A stretch of DNA of 64,000 bases from Cyrtodaria siliqua (taxonomy: Eukaryota; Mollusca; Bivalvia; Adapedonta; Hiatellidae). Shown here piece by piece: positions 1-11,140 of this stretch (positions are counted from its first letter, which is position 1; each line of letters starts with the position of its first letter). Position numbers and translations under genes: made by a program. The notes under the pieces were generated by a model. The model searched no databases. It worked only from the letters and a program-made list of their open reading frames with translations, and had not been told where the DNA came from. Location of the stretch: NCBI GenBank assembly GCA_037043455.1, contig JAWPHD010001324.1:62001-126000 (forward strand). Reading direction: 5' to 3'.

Positions 1-653
1 GGTCAAGTTTTTCACACTAGTGGGCCTTCCAAAATATGTCCAGTCTGATCAAGGGTCAAATTTTATGTCTGGTATATTTCAACAGGTCATGCATGAGTTA
101 GGCATTCAACAGTTTAAGTCTTCGGCTTATCATCCGGAGATTCAATGTGCTCTAGAAAGATTTCACCAGACACTGAAAAACGTGATTAGGTCATATTGTT
201 TTGACACTAACAAAGACTGGGATGAAGGTATCCACTTGTTGCTTTTCGCCGTTAGAGAGTATATTAAAGAATCTCTGGGTTTCAGCCCATTTGAACTAGA
301 TTTTGCGCACACTGTTCATGGACCACTTAAGTTAAGAAGAAAACACTTCTTTGAATATTCTACTGTACGTGTCTGATTTTAGACACAAACTGTCAAAAGC
401 TTGTGAGGTAGCTCTGTCTAATCTCAAATCATTTCAATCAAAAATGAAAACAAGGTATGCTTTTACTGCTCAAGAAAGAAATGTAAAACCTGGTGATAAA
501 GTTCTTGCTTTATTACCTATTCCTGGAAAGCCTTTACAAGCTAGGTATCACAGTAGAAAAAAGTATCAGAGATTTAAACTATATTATCAATACTCCTGGA
601 AGGCGACAGCAACGTCAACTTCGTCATATCAATATGTTAAAAGAATAAATTGA
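1..653 (+). pseudogene. Integrase C-terminal half (Ty3/gypsy type), frameshifted
   Basis: The first segment (20-376) carries the end of the DDE integrase core: the second catalytic Asp in a VQSDQG context and the Glu in an ALERFH context. These are separated by 35 residues, which is the retroviral/gypsy D,D35E spacing. A frameshift near 360 moves the reading to the frame starting at 351. That frame continues with the basic C-terminal domain, including the VKPGDKVLALLP motif typical of gypsy integrase tails, then a further shift and a closing RQLRHINMLK-like segment near 610-650. The role of the family is insertion of the cDNA into the host genome. The copy is broken and the N-terminal zinc-binding part lies outside the window. 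Confidence 0.85.
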
Positions 654-780
654 CAGAGATAGCATTTCTTCACATTTAGTTAATTTAGTTTGCTCTGTTC
701 CACTTGAAAATTCCAGTGACGGATTACAGAATTAGAATTAACAGTTTGACAAAAATGATCCTGGTTTAGCGAAATAGAAA

Positions 781-1812
781 GTGTCACATCTAGAACCATC
801 ACAGAAACATGAGTTGAAACAATTAATACATGACTATAAGCCCTTATTTTCTGATGTTCCATCAAGAACTGACAAAATTTACCATGATGTCAATTTTAGA
901 AATTCTACTCCAATAAAACAGCATCCATATAGAATGAATCCTTCTAAACAACAACATCTCAAAGAAGAAATTCAATTCTTATTGGACAACGATTTCATTG
1001 AAGTAAAAGTGACCTGAGTTCGCCATGTATTCTTGTATCAAAACCGGATAATACATACCGTATGTATACTGACTATAAGAAGTCAGCAGTGTCACCAAAG
1101 CTGATTCATTTCCAATTCCACGAATTGACGACTGTATTGACAAAATTGGAAATGCAAAATACGTTACAAAAGTTGATATTTTGAAAGGATTTGGGCAAGT
1201 TCCTCTCACAGAAAGAGCAAAAGAAATTTCAGCATTTATAACTCCAGATGGACTGATTCAATATAAACATATGTCATTTGGAATGGAAAATTCTCCAGCA
1301 ACGTTTAAACGTCTCGACAGTATGTTAATCTCCGGTTTATATGGAGGTGACGCGTACATCGATGATGCAATCATTTACAACAACACACGGGAAGATCATT
1401 CACAGACATAAGAAGTTTCTTCGATCGTCTTACTGATGTCAACCACAACAAAAGTGAATTTTATCGCGCAATTGTCACATTTTTAGGACATGAAGCTGGA
1501 CAGGGTCAGGTTAAACCTGTTGAAGCTAAGGTCAAAGCTATTTCTGAATTTCCTGTACCAACTTGTTAAAAGCAATTGATGCGTTTTCTCGGTATTGCTG
1601 GTTATTATACAAAATGTTGTCATAACTTCCAGTCATTGCTGGACCTTTGACAAATGTATTGAGTAAAAGAAAGAAATGTGTTGGACTGAAAAATGACAAT
1701 AGTCATTTGACAAATTAAAAGCCATACCGATGAGTGTTTTTCAGCACCAAATTTTGAATTTAAATTTAAATTAGCAGTCGATGCTAGTGACATTGGTGCT
1801 GGTGCATTATTG
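781..1812 (+). pseudogene. Reverse transcriptase and start of RNase H (Ty3/gypsy type), broken
   Basis: The N-terminal RT region (781-1017) has the gypsy-type LFSDVPSRT and PIKQHPYRMNP motifs. After a frame change the palm domain at 1181-1411 shows a KVDILKGFGQVPL segment and the catalytic YIDD box at about 1355-1366 (YIDD in place of the commoner YLDD/YVDD). The thumb continues in another frame with FLGHEAGQGQVKP and an in-frame stop at about 1566. An RNase H beginning, AVDASDIGAGALL, is readable at about 1770-1812 and is cut off directly at the LTR start, so most of RNase H is missing. The copy cannot encode a full polymerase. Confidence 0.85.
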
Positions 1813-2219
1813 TGACTTTGGACGTTATATAAACAGGCTAGTTCTGGGAGCAGTCCAGCAGTTGAGATTAGTTTCAGTGTTCTTCATTAAAGTTGATTTA
1901 GATTTGGATGCTTTTGTGAGAGGATTTAATACATATTGTACTCATTCATAATAACAGCAGAATTGGATATTTGAAATAAACAGGAAATATTTGAAATTAA
2001 TTAGACTGTTTTAGATTAAAGAGACACTTACTGTTTTGGATTAAAGAGACACTTGCTAATGTGTATTAAAGGAAAATTGGATAATTGTATTGGGACTTAA
2101 TTAAAAAATTGGATATTATTGAAAAACTGAATTTGTGTATTCTGTAAGTGAATATTTTATGTAAATAAATTTGTTAATTATATTTTTATGTGGCTGGTTT
2201 TGCTTCCGTTCCTGTTACA
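1811..2219 (+). repeat. Probable LTR of the retroelement
   Basis: This 409-bp segment starts TGTGAC and ends GTTACA, the short inverted TG...CA ends of an LTR. It contains a TATATAAA box at about 1826-1834 and an AATAAA signal at about 2164. It follows directly after the truncated RNase H, as expected for the 3' LTR of an element whose pol ends with RNase H. No second LTR is in the window, so the boundaries rest on these ends alone. Confidence 0.6.
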
Positions 2220-2577
2220 TTTTACTCGGAACTGTTATACTTGTATTACCTATTAATGCTGCCTTGTTTGTTATAGAATATAATCTGGCGGGAATATCTT
2301 TATTACACCGTCTCGTTGTATTGGGATGACAATAGGGTAAGAGCTTTATACATGTATTCAGAGCTCACAGTAGCGTTGCCTGTGCAGTGTGGTGGCGGTA
2401 AAACGTCTCCCCGTGCTTGCAATCAAAGCTGTTATTCATTCCGATATTTGGAGATCTTTACAGATATAGGTGGTACATTCTCAAATACGTTTAGTTTCTT
2501 ACTTGTATTTTGAATAGGTTTTACCAGTTACAAGTTACTCCAGCCTTTATGGGTTCTGGGTATTGTAATCACCCTTA

Positions 2578-2999
2578 GGATATGTTGCGTGCTTTTTAAT
2601 TTAGTCTTTTGACCGTTAACTTTGATACGCAGGCTTCATAACCTCTGCTCCCAGCTAAATTCCATTTTGTTTATTTCGCCCATTGTTTTCTCGTTTAGGA
2701 CAAGGCGTTTTGTTAGAAACTGGGACCATACGCCGCTGGCCATGGAATGGTGTGTAAACACCTCATTGAAGGTTCCATGTTCACCGTCATATATATACCA
2801 TCTTCGGGATAGCTCAAATTTCTGTTCTATTGGCATTTTAAATACTGAGTTCTGCTCAACCCCGGGCTAGAGGGCGCGAACGGTAGCAAGTACCTTTCAC
2901 TACCGTTCATGAACAGTCTCAAACCGAGACTGCAATATTTTTTTGTATTTATCGTGTTCGACGATTTCCAGATTTCTCCTTTCATACCTTTTTAACAAA
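2578..2999 (+). repeat. Dispersed repeat R1, copy 1
   Basis: This segment recurs in inverted orientation at about 6660-7025, and its right part recurs in direct orientation at about 5098-5250. Shared landmarks are CTTTTTAATTTAGTCTTTTG, the AAATTCCATTTTGTTTATTT stretch, and GAGTTCTGCTCAACCC followed by CTAGAGGGCG. No protein is encoded. The preceding part (about 2248-2340) matches the arms of the foldback at 7372-7730. Confidence 0.7.
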
Positions 3000-3440
3000 T
3001 AAAACTCGATTGTCATCTGACTTATATTGTAAGTAACAATTTAAACGAAATGAAAAACAGTTCTCAGGTCTTCACAATTTTCATTAAACCAATAATTCTT
3101 TTGTTTACGATTACTTGTATCTGTATCATTATTGTGACTGACTTTTTTTCTAAATACAGGGTTTGTGACACTATTCATTACATTAGCAAAAAATCCTTAA
3201 GCTAGATGTATTATCATTCATGTTAACACATGATCCAGTATGTCACCGGTTAGGTTGTATCTCTGATACCCTGGGTTCTATATATCGGAACAGAGATGGT
3301 TTTCTATATAGCGTTTATTCTCATAGATTAAAGCGTCAAACAAAGCCAAACTCCAATGGTGAATATAAAAATATTCAAATATAAATAGTATATAAATATT
3401 TATCCACGAGTATTGAGTCGGTCACATATTCGTCCACAAA

Positions 3441-4175
3441 CTCCCCGCAGTGGTTACTTCCCCTATCTGTTACAGTAACCACTGCCACCACACAAATTTG
3501 TAGCTGAAACGCCAATCTCCACGCAGAGTTATCGTTCCTTGCACTCACATATATCTCTGCTAACTACTGAATTACATTATTTTGGTAAAACCTGTTAAAT
3601 TGGAATATGTTTGCCTGAAACTTAACAAATTAGATGTTGCAAGATTTGAAATAATGCATGAAAACAATTTAGTTTTAATCGGGACTATTTTACTACAAAA
3701 ATAATACGTACTTAGGTCTCCTCAATCGAAACGCATATGTAAACATTTCAAATAAAAATTGAAATTTTTTAAAATAGGTCTATATTTTATCTTTGCAGGT
3801 CACGCAAAAAGGATCGTCGTACCTTTTTTGAATAATCACGTGACCTAACCGTTCGCCCTACTTCCTTTGACGTTGACAGAGTCAAATGAGGAACGAGTGT
3901 ACTCTGGGTAGAGATTGCTGAAACCCAGCTAAGTTTAATTTTTTGGTTAAATATTTTTTAGATCAATATTTCAACTTGCTTTGTTCATAATATATGAAAA
4001 TAGTGTGAAAAACGGTATCGGGTTACAAAAATAATTTATTTATAAAACAAATATCAAATTTAGCGAATATATATTTAATATGCACACCGGTTACATGTAT
4101 TCCGTTGAGAAAATTATAGAAGCTGTGAGTAAATAAAATAAAGAGACACCCAAGCCAAAACAAGTTGAATGTTTT
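3441..4175 (+). repeat. Dispersed repeat R2, copy split by an insertion
   Basis: The halves 3441-3510 and 3917-4175 are together the reverse complement of 30640-30960, where the same sequence is uninterrupted. The interruption is the element at 3511-3916. Shared landmarks include CAGTGGTTACTTCCCC, CAGCTAAGTTTAATTTTTTG and TGCACACCGGTTAC. The repeat is non-coding. Confidence 0.75.
3511..3916. mobile_element. Short TIR element with 8-bp target duplication GCTGAAAC
   Basis: The 406-bp insertion is flanked by GCTGAAAC at 3503-3510 and 3917-3924. Its ends are inverted relatives: AATCTCCACGCAGAGT on the left and the complement of ACTCTGGGTAGAGATT on the right. The uninterrupted repeat at 30640-30960 provides an empty site. 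An 8-bp duplication suggests hAT or P-type transposition. A relative of the end sequence occurs again at about 4255-4305. No transposase is present. Confidence 0.65.
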
Positions 4176-5097
4176 CAACATCTTCTCAAAGGTGTTATGT
4201 TATTGCCAATTTGCCTGTTGGTCACGGCAAGAGTTTGCTGTACCAAGCACTACCCAATCTCTACCCAGAGTTGTCGTTTCTTGCATACACATACATCTCT
4301 GTCAACGTCTCACCAAATACCAAGAATATTGTCAAACGATGAAAAACGGTGGAAATGCAAAATTTCTTGATGACACTAATATTTTGCTGAATTAATTTCA
4401 TATGAAATGCTTATGTTACAAAGAAAACAATTTTCGGCTTGAAATGTTTAAATATACAGTAAATTATGCTCAGGATTATATTGCGGTAGAATAAAGGTTT
4501 GTACTTTGGCATATCAGTCCGCCGTCAACACTTTAAAATACGCACCACCAAATCGTCCCAATAGCATAACAGTACAGCGATTTCTTACCAGCACTTTCCA
4601 GTATCACATAGATCTTAACAACCTACTTAAATTAAAGTACTAACCTATACTACATATCAAAATGTAGATAATAAGTCGTTTTTCTTTCGATTGTTTACAG
4701 TCAATCAACGGCCGATAGTTGATGGTGTCACGGTGTTGAAGTTCTATTGCTATTATTATATTTTAGCTATGGTCATGTGACAAATTATCAATTGATCGCA
4801 GACTACTTTCTTAGACGTTGACAGTGGCCTCAGCATTACCTAGTGTATCGCCATTTTGTAATTACGTGGCCTCAGTTATCGTCACGTGATTTGTATGGTG
4901 GCATGGATTATTGGCTACAATATCACTGCGCGGAGGTTGATTCGTCCATTCGTGATATATATCCCTCAATCGGATACATATAATGGAGACACAAAACATG
5001 AATACAAATTTAGGCGTTCGAACTCAATGCCGTTTTGACTACATACGGTAACAGGTACACGGTTTTACTTACTTTCGCCAGTCACCCTGATAAAGTA
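4176..5097. other. Non-coding stretch
   Basis: No exon-like open reading frame with splice sites was seen. A relative of the 3511-3916 element end lies at about 4255-4305. The rest is AT-rich unique-looking sequence with no recognised feature. Confidence 0.5.
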
Positions 5098-5250
5098 TTT
5101 GAGTTCTGCTCAACCCGGGGCTAGAGGGCGTGAACGGTATTAAGCACTTTTCACTGCCGTTTATGAATAGCCTCATCTCAATCAAACCGAAACTACAATA
5201 TTTTTGTACTTATCGTGTTCAGCGATTTCCAAATTTCTCCTTTCATATTT
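5098..5250 (+). repeat. Dispersed repeat R1, copy 2 (partial)
   Basis: This is a direct partial copy of 2850-2990, starting GAGTTCTGCTCAACCC and running through CTAGAGGGCGTGAACGGTA to the TTTCTCCTTTCATA stretch. It lies just outside the gypsy integrase relic at 5377-6195. Confidence 0.7.
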
Positions 5251-5376
5251 TTTTGTGGTGGTTTCCTGGGTCTTTGACCCCCATGCAATAGTGGTGTTTC
5301 AACAAACTTGGGTACGCCTCATGGGGATAACCCACCTTTTGGACGTTTCTTCCAATGATAGATTAACTACAGATGG

Positions 5377-6195
5377 TTATGTCATCGTATCGTCATCCGA
5401 ACTGTTAGAACTGTCCAAATAAACATCGGCTTGGCTTTTGTCTAGACTTTGAAGTGGAGTTGACCTTGTCTTTGGCCTGGTCCTTCTTGTAGGCCTATAA
5501 TCTGTCTCAGGACATGGCAAGCCATTGAACGGAAGAAGCATATTCCGATGAAGCAGCTTTGACTTCGAATGAGTAGAATTTTCAGCTTGTACCTCAAACA
5601 CGGGAATGTATAGGATCGGTCGTTGCCGGACAACATATGGATGGACGTCCCAAGTATCGGCCTTCATGTGTTTCCCTATAATGCCAACCTTTCTTATCAG
5701 TAGACGATCAACGGGTTGCAAAACGGCCTGTCTAACTTTCTGATCGTAGTACTTCTTTTGCTTTTGACTCGCTTCCATGGCTTCCTTAGATCTGTATGGT
5801 ATGCATATGTACCAGGCTTGACTTAAGTTTATCTGACTGGTACGTTTCCACTCATCCAATAGTACATCAAGGTATGTATGCATCGATAGTCGGCGTGAGT
5901 GTCTCCCAAGATTTAGACAAAATTGAGAGTAGATTATTCTATATTACATATTTGTCTGTGATTTGTATAGGAAATACTGGGAATAGAAAAGCTATCTACC
6001 GAGGGAGATATTTCCCGTATCTCAAAAACACTGGTTATTAAACTCTATCTCGTGTATAGCTGCATTGAATGCATGTGTCAGGGTTGAAACGTGTGACTTC
6101 CAATCTGCTTTCTGTTTATTATCCATGGTACCCATCATGTTTAGAAGTGTCTAGTTGAACCGTATAACCATTCTGTTTCCCTGCGGATGATAAGG
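5377..6195 (-). pseudogene. Second Ty3/gypsy integrase relic, minus strand
   Basis: On the minus strand, 6195-6040 reads as the end of an integrase core (a YHPQGN-like context, then a conserved TLLNMMGT segment) with degenerate codons. After a decayed stretch of about 150 bp, 5883-5377 is open for 168 codons. It contains the gypsy integrase C-terminal domain: KKYYDQKV, a VLQPVDRLLIR segment, a GKHMKADTWDVHPYVV segment and a closing LHRNMLLPF motif (the GPY/F region), then a basic tail with PTRRTRPKTRS. The copy is truncated, with no RT or LTR recognisable next to it. It has normal integrase order cues only, so its pol order cannot be told. Confidence 0.8.
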
Positions 6196-6659
6196 TTTTT
6201 TTTTCCTGTCTTTGTTTTATCTACTGACGGCTGCTTTACCTATTGATAATTGGCATATTTTCTTTCCATCTGGTTGGTGACGGAGATCTCCTGTCTGTCA
6301 CTTCTAGTATCGTTCCTTTTCGATGCATTGTCTTTCTTCAATTGTTCCATTTACTTTTCTAAAGATGATAGCGTTTACATCTTCCTTCCTGACCCCTCTC
6401 CGCAGCGAATACAAATGTGTGTTCTTTTCAAACTGTATTCGTGTAGCATTCATTAACATATCGTTTCTGAGAAACTACTAAAACGGGATTCTAAACATAT
6501 CATTATTCGCTTCTTCTTTAACATGACCTTTCTCTATCGCTGTCTGTATAATTTCATCCATGCAGTTACATGTTTTCCCTGATGATGCGTTCTGTATAAA
6601 ATTCTTGCAATACACTGTCTCCAGTTGCAATATTTTCAAATACACCTTCCAGCTTGGCC

Positions 6660-7025
6660 TTCCAAAAGAGTTTGAGAGTGGACCTTTGGAACACGATAAA
6701 TACGAAATATTGCGGTCTGATTGTTCATGAACCGTAATGAAATATGCTTGCTACCGTTCACGTCCTCTAGCCTCGGGTTGAGCAGAACTCAATATTCATA
6801 AAATCAATAGTACAGAATTTTAACAATCCCGAAGATGGCATGCATATGGCGGTGGACATGCTACTTTTACTGTCATTATCCCATGCCCAGCGGCGTATGG
6901 TTACAAAATGCTATGCCCCGAAGAGCGAAATAAACAAAATGGAATTTAGTTGGGAGCAGCGCTTATGAAGCCTGCGCGTCACAGGTAACAGTCAAAAGAC
7001 TAAATTAAAAAGCAGACAACATATC
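6660..7025 (-). repeat. Dispersed repeat R1, inverted copy
   Basis: The reverse complement matches 2578-2999 over several blocks, including the AAATTCCATTTTGTTTATTT stretch and the CTCAACCC-CTAGAGG block. Together with copy 1 it forms a widely spaced inverted pair around the second gypsy relic. Confidence 0.7.
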
Positions 7026-7371
7026 CTATAGATAAGCAGTGGCCCTATTCTTCATCGCAAACCACACGAGGTCAAGAGAATACGATCCTATAATTTTGCA
7101 GCGTATTGCATGTTTGACTAATTTACACTTCGTCGCTATGCTTGCCTCTTTGATTGTGCGATGACCGGACAGATTGGGGATCCAGTGATAATTCTGCAAG
7201 AGATGGTAACGTTTAATGTTAGTCTTCAAGCGTGTCTCTGTCGCGCCCTTAATTGTTTACTCTTGCTGCTCTAGCTTCTGTCAATTCATTGAGTACTTGC
7301 TTTGTGGCTTTCTAGATATGGATTTTTAGATTCATATATACATGATCAACTTTATGCTATATTTATATTGC

Positions 7372-7730
7372 ATATTAATGCTGTCTATGTTATTAGAGGA
7401 TATAGCCTGGCGGGGATTTCTTTATTAACATTTATATTGGGATGACAATATACAAGTCCAATGTAGCATTCACAGAACACAGTCAACTAAAAACGAGCAT
7501 TCAAAACAAACAACAATTAAACGAAAAGAGAGAAGCAAAGTACGAATGGTTTGACAATAGGGGTACCGTTTTGGAACGGTCAGTGGCAAAACGTGCACTC
7601 GGTTTTTAACCAGGTTCTAGAGTGCACGAAACCTCACTCAAGATTACCCTATTGTCATCCCAATAAAACGGTACTGTCTGAATAAAGAAATCCCCTCCAG
7701 GCTATCGCAAACTATAGGCAGTATTAATGC
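7372..7730. mobile_element. Foldback repeat with ~85-bp arms
   Basis: The left arm (TATTAATGCTG... to ATTGGGATGACAATA, 7373-7455) is the reverse complement of the right arm (about 7640-7730). Both contain a GGGGATTTCTTTATT block. The interior holds a second small inverted repeat, GTGCACTC...GAGTGCAC, near 7590-7625. No protein is encoded. One arm occurs alone at 2248-2340. Confidence 0.65.
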
Positions 7731-7866
7731 ACCATATACGTACCTGTATAACACAAAGATGGTCATTTATATATGAATATAAAAAAAGTTTAGAAAGACA
7801 CAAAGCGAGTACTCAGTGACTTGACAGAATCCAGAGAAATAAGATAATAAACCGTTAAGAGCACGT

Positions 7867-7913
7867 ATACGTATGCCTTTTAGAACTACAATGTATGCTG
7901 TAGAAAAGGCATA
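7867..7913. repeat. Short inverted repeat (hairpin)
   Basis: GTATGCCTTTT and AAAAGGCATAC form an 11-bp perfect stem around a 20-base loop. No function can be assigned. Confidence 0.5.
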
Positions 7914-8214
7914 CGCATTTATAAATGCGGTTGTCTCTTAATTGGTGTAAGATGGGGAATTTGTTTCTTTTATGAAAACAGACTAATTTAAATATTTAGA
8001 ATGGAATATTTGGAAGCAGACAACATAACTATAATTTTTCCGTCTTATACTTTTGATTTAGTATCAAAACTGTTTTGTTTGTCTACAGAAGTTGTCATTG
8101 GCTATCACGTCTTCCGGGAAGATACCCTACACATGTCTGCAGTAAGTACCTCTAATGTAGCTTTCTAAACAAAACTTGAATTTTAAAGAATAACTTTTTC
8201 CAGGGATCAATCCT

Positions 8215-8640
8215 GTGGTAGACGTGTTAATAAAGGAGCCGCTAGCCTTCATGAAATTGTTTTTGGGTTCATTACATAGACCATGTAATAGGTATAACTG
8301 TGTTAAAACGTTTGAAACTGTTCCTTTCGTCGTTGAGCTCTTCCATGTTTACCGGTTGGAGAAAAATGTATTTCCTCGGAGTTTGCCTAATGCGTCTGGT
8401 CTTGATGGTCTGGTCATAATCAGATTATTCTATAGGGATAGGGGCGGTCCTTCATTTTTATTAACAGTTGTAGGGATGTCAATTGTTTTCTTATTTATTT
8501 GGAATGTGTTTTTAACGTTATATCTACCATTATTGCAGCTTTTACAATCCGGTGTAACCTTGGATGCAACATACATACAACCATTTTATTTATCATGGTT
8601 TCGAACTCATCCAGGTATTCCTAGTGCGGTCTGTAAGTGA
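8215..8640 (+). CDS. Hypothetical 141-codon ORF, unproven
   Basis: This is an open frame of 141 codons, longer than most chance frames in this AT-rich sequence. It has a strongly hydrophobic segment at about residues 79-110 (FLLTVVGMSIVFLFIW and onwards) that could span a membrane once. I do not recognise any family. No repeat copies of it were seen in the window. A CAG precedes it at 8202-8204, so it could be part of an exon. A chance ORF is at least as likely as a gene. Confidence 0.2.
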   Translation: MVDVLIKEPLAFMKLFLGSLHRPCNRYNCVKTFETVPFVVELFHVYRLEKNVFPRSLPNASGLDGLVIIRLFYRDRGGPSFLLTVVGMSIVFLFIWNVFLTLYLPLLQLLQSGVTLDATYIQPFYLSWFRTHPGIPSAVCK

Positions 8641-11135
8641 GAATATATATACACACTATCCCCAGCTTGCATCAAATAATATCGCAGTCGCTGAAAACTG
8701 AATGAAAACGATCCATGTCCGGTTAGTTCTGGCCGACACAGAATCATAGACGTATGTGACTTCTAAATCGAAAATCAAGCTAGTCACCATGACTGCATGG
8801 GGTCACTCTAACATGATTTCAATACGCATCACGTGCAAAAGTACCGGAACACTGACTCAGCCAAAAACATAGTATCTATGAGATACGGTTAGAGATGCAT
8901 GTTCCTAAACATTGACCATAACCAATGCTTACACTAAAACAGTTTCCAATACCGGAAGTAAGAGTATTCCATGGTAAATTGCGCGTGTTTCCAAATATAT
9001 ATGTACAAACAAATAGCCTACTTAAGACATATTGGAAAAGGTATTACACATCATTTTCATTTAGTTAGTAGCAAAACAGATTTCCAGCAGTCTTTTGGAG
9101 AGAAAACTCGATTAAAAGTGATCCGGAATCTTCGGTAGATCTATCTTCCACGCATGCGCACAAGTTTAAATGCGTGGGTGTGTTTGTTTGTTTGAACTCT
9201 TGGGCGAACATAGCAGTATATTTGTGTAGCTGCATATATGAACATGTAAATGTTATTGCGCAATCGTGAAAGTATAACATTTATAAGTCCCTTATTTTAA
9301 AAAGGTCACCCTGACATAGTTTTTCATTATCACAGGGAAAGCCTTTCGTTACGTCATTACTCGCACCTTGCATTATTTCTGCCACCCTAAACATACCGAC
9401 CCCGAATCAGTTATGATCATCATCGTTTTCGATGTTGGATCAAGATTTATGAGCGTTATAAAAAAGCAAATATGCATGAGCATGAGTGCAAATGTATGTA
9501 GATATATCTGTAATAGCTCGTTCTTTTCCGCCTTGACTCGTTCAGTGCAAGGATTGTTTTTTGAAAAATCCTCGTTGCTATGCGACTAGGTTATTTTTAG
9601 ATTTTTTAGATTCGTGAGCTGAGTCAACGTTTCTATAATAAACTTGTATGTATTATATACTTGTATACTGCTTATAGTGTTCTTAAGGTGCAACATTCAA
9701 ATGTATTGTCAGAATCTTTTGATGGTAAACAACCGATTTCAATATAATCGATCGATCTCGATTGGCTATTTTTAGACGCAGTTTTCGTCGACGCGTTTGA
9801 TTGGTTAATCGTAAAACACTAAGCGCATGTGCAATATTCGCTGTGAGACTAGCAATTGAATTGTGGGATCGGTGTATGCGCACGCATCCTTCAAAATTAA
9901 AACGCCATCTTGTATGTTTGTTTACGTTTATTTCTGTTAAATGCATCAGTTTGGGGGAAACTGAACGTAGTTATTGATCTCGTATTGTGAACAGACAATC
10001 AAGCAATGTTCTGCATTGCATAAGTGATCCAAGGTATTGCATGTTTTTCTGTTATGCCGTAATTATTCTATTTAATTTCGGAAGGATTGCCACTGCTCTG
10101 CCAATGTGCGCATGCGCAACTGCTATGAATGCCGTCTGCGAAAGGGCGATTTTGTTCTCATGGAACCATATCAGTGCATGAATGACGAATTGTGCAGAAG
10201 GTACATTAAGGATGAATGACGAATGGTATTTAGCTTAATTCGTCATCCGTATTGTTTATTAAAAGGTTCCCGGTACACTTCTCCGCTATTAGATGTTTCG
10301 TCCTTAAACATGTTCGCCCCTTTGAAATATAATAGCTTCCTTTTTATATGCATACAGCAAACTTCAAACAACCTCTTGCCAGACTATTGTGTTGGTGATA
10401 GTGTTAGACATACAAGAAAAGTGACCACACTATTTGGTAAGGTGAAAGATCCATTGTTTTTCTTTGATGCTCTAATATGGTGGAGACTCGTGTTTTCGAT
10501 GTAACTTGAGTTTTCGGGGTATTTAATAAAATGATAATACAGAAATGTACTAGAGTCATACAATCAATTAAAATGGCATAGTTCCTTCGTAAAACAAGTC
10601 TGACCTATTTAGTCTATTAAATTTCTGTAAAATTATTTACTTCCGCTTTGCATTATGGGTATTTTTTTATATAAAAAGGAAGTAAGGGGTCATCTCGAAG
10701 AAAGTACCTCATAAAAGTGTGATATAGGCTTCTTAAATTAGTTTTGACAATAAAAACAACAACTTTCAAATAAAGACCTTTGTATCTAGGATTATGCTTT
10801 TTGTTTACACTGTGTTTGTTTTCAAGCCATATCTGTGTTTAAAATAAGAAATAAAAACTTTATGAGACGACCCCCCCGAAAACATGAGGCCAGTTTATAA
10901 TTTATAAAAATGGCCGACATGTATACATATAAACCCTAATATCTGATACATCGGAAGTAAAATAATGAGAAAAAACATAGTTTTATTTGTTAATGAAATA
11001 CGTTTCTTCAATACCAATATCGTATTTAAATATTGTACATAGTTTTAGTAATGCTGTTGAGGCAATATCGTCTTAATACCCCGAAAACAGGGGCCACCAT
11101 CATAAGTGCATTTATAATTTTAGCATATAGCATGG
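8641..11135. other. Non-coding, mostly unique sequence
   Basis: No convincing exon, RNA gene or repeat copy was seen. Short open frames at 9683-9946 (minus) and 10223-10504 (plus) have no recognisable domains. Confidence 0.5.
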
Positions 11136-11140
11136 CTTTT

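Larger units (their letters stand above)
1..2219 (+). mobile_element. Decayed Gmr1-like Ty3/gypsy retroelement (INT before RT), 3' part with LTR
   Basis: Partial LTR retrotransposon cut by the left window edge. Reading left to right on the + strand, the sequence gives integrase core, integrase C-terminal tail, reverse transcriptase, the start of RNase H, and then an LTR-like segment. Standard Ty3/gypsy elements have RT-RNase H before integrase. Integrase-first order with gypsy-type sequence is known from the Gmr1-like group. Only about 130 bp separate the integrase tail and the RT N-terminus, so the order looks native rather than rearranged. Several frameshifts and in-frame stops (for example near 360, 1015 and 1566) show that it is inactive. 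Confidence 0.8.

Noticed and set aside
5098..6800. R1 copies as the two LTRs of the minus-strand gypsy relic
   Set aside because: The copies on the two sides are in opposite orientation, whereas LTRs must be direct repeats.
2221..7450. A single 5-kb transposon with long inverted ends (R1 copies at 2.6 and 6.9 kb)
   Set aside because: The blocks are not in consistent order and orientation: the ATTGGGATGACAATA block near 7.4 kb is in the wrong orientation, and a third R1 piece lies at 5.1 kb. Independent repeats are simpler.
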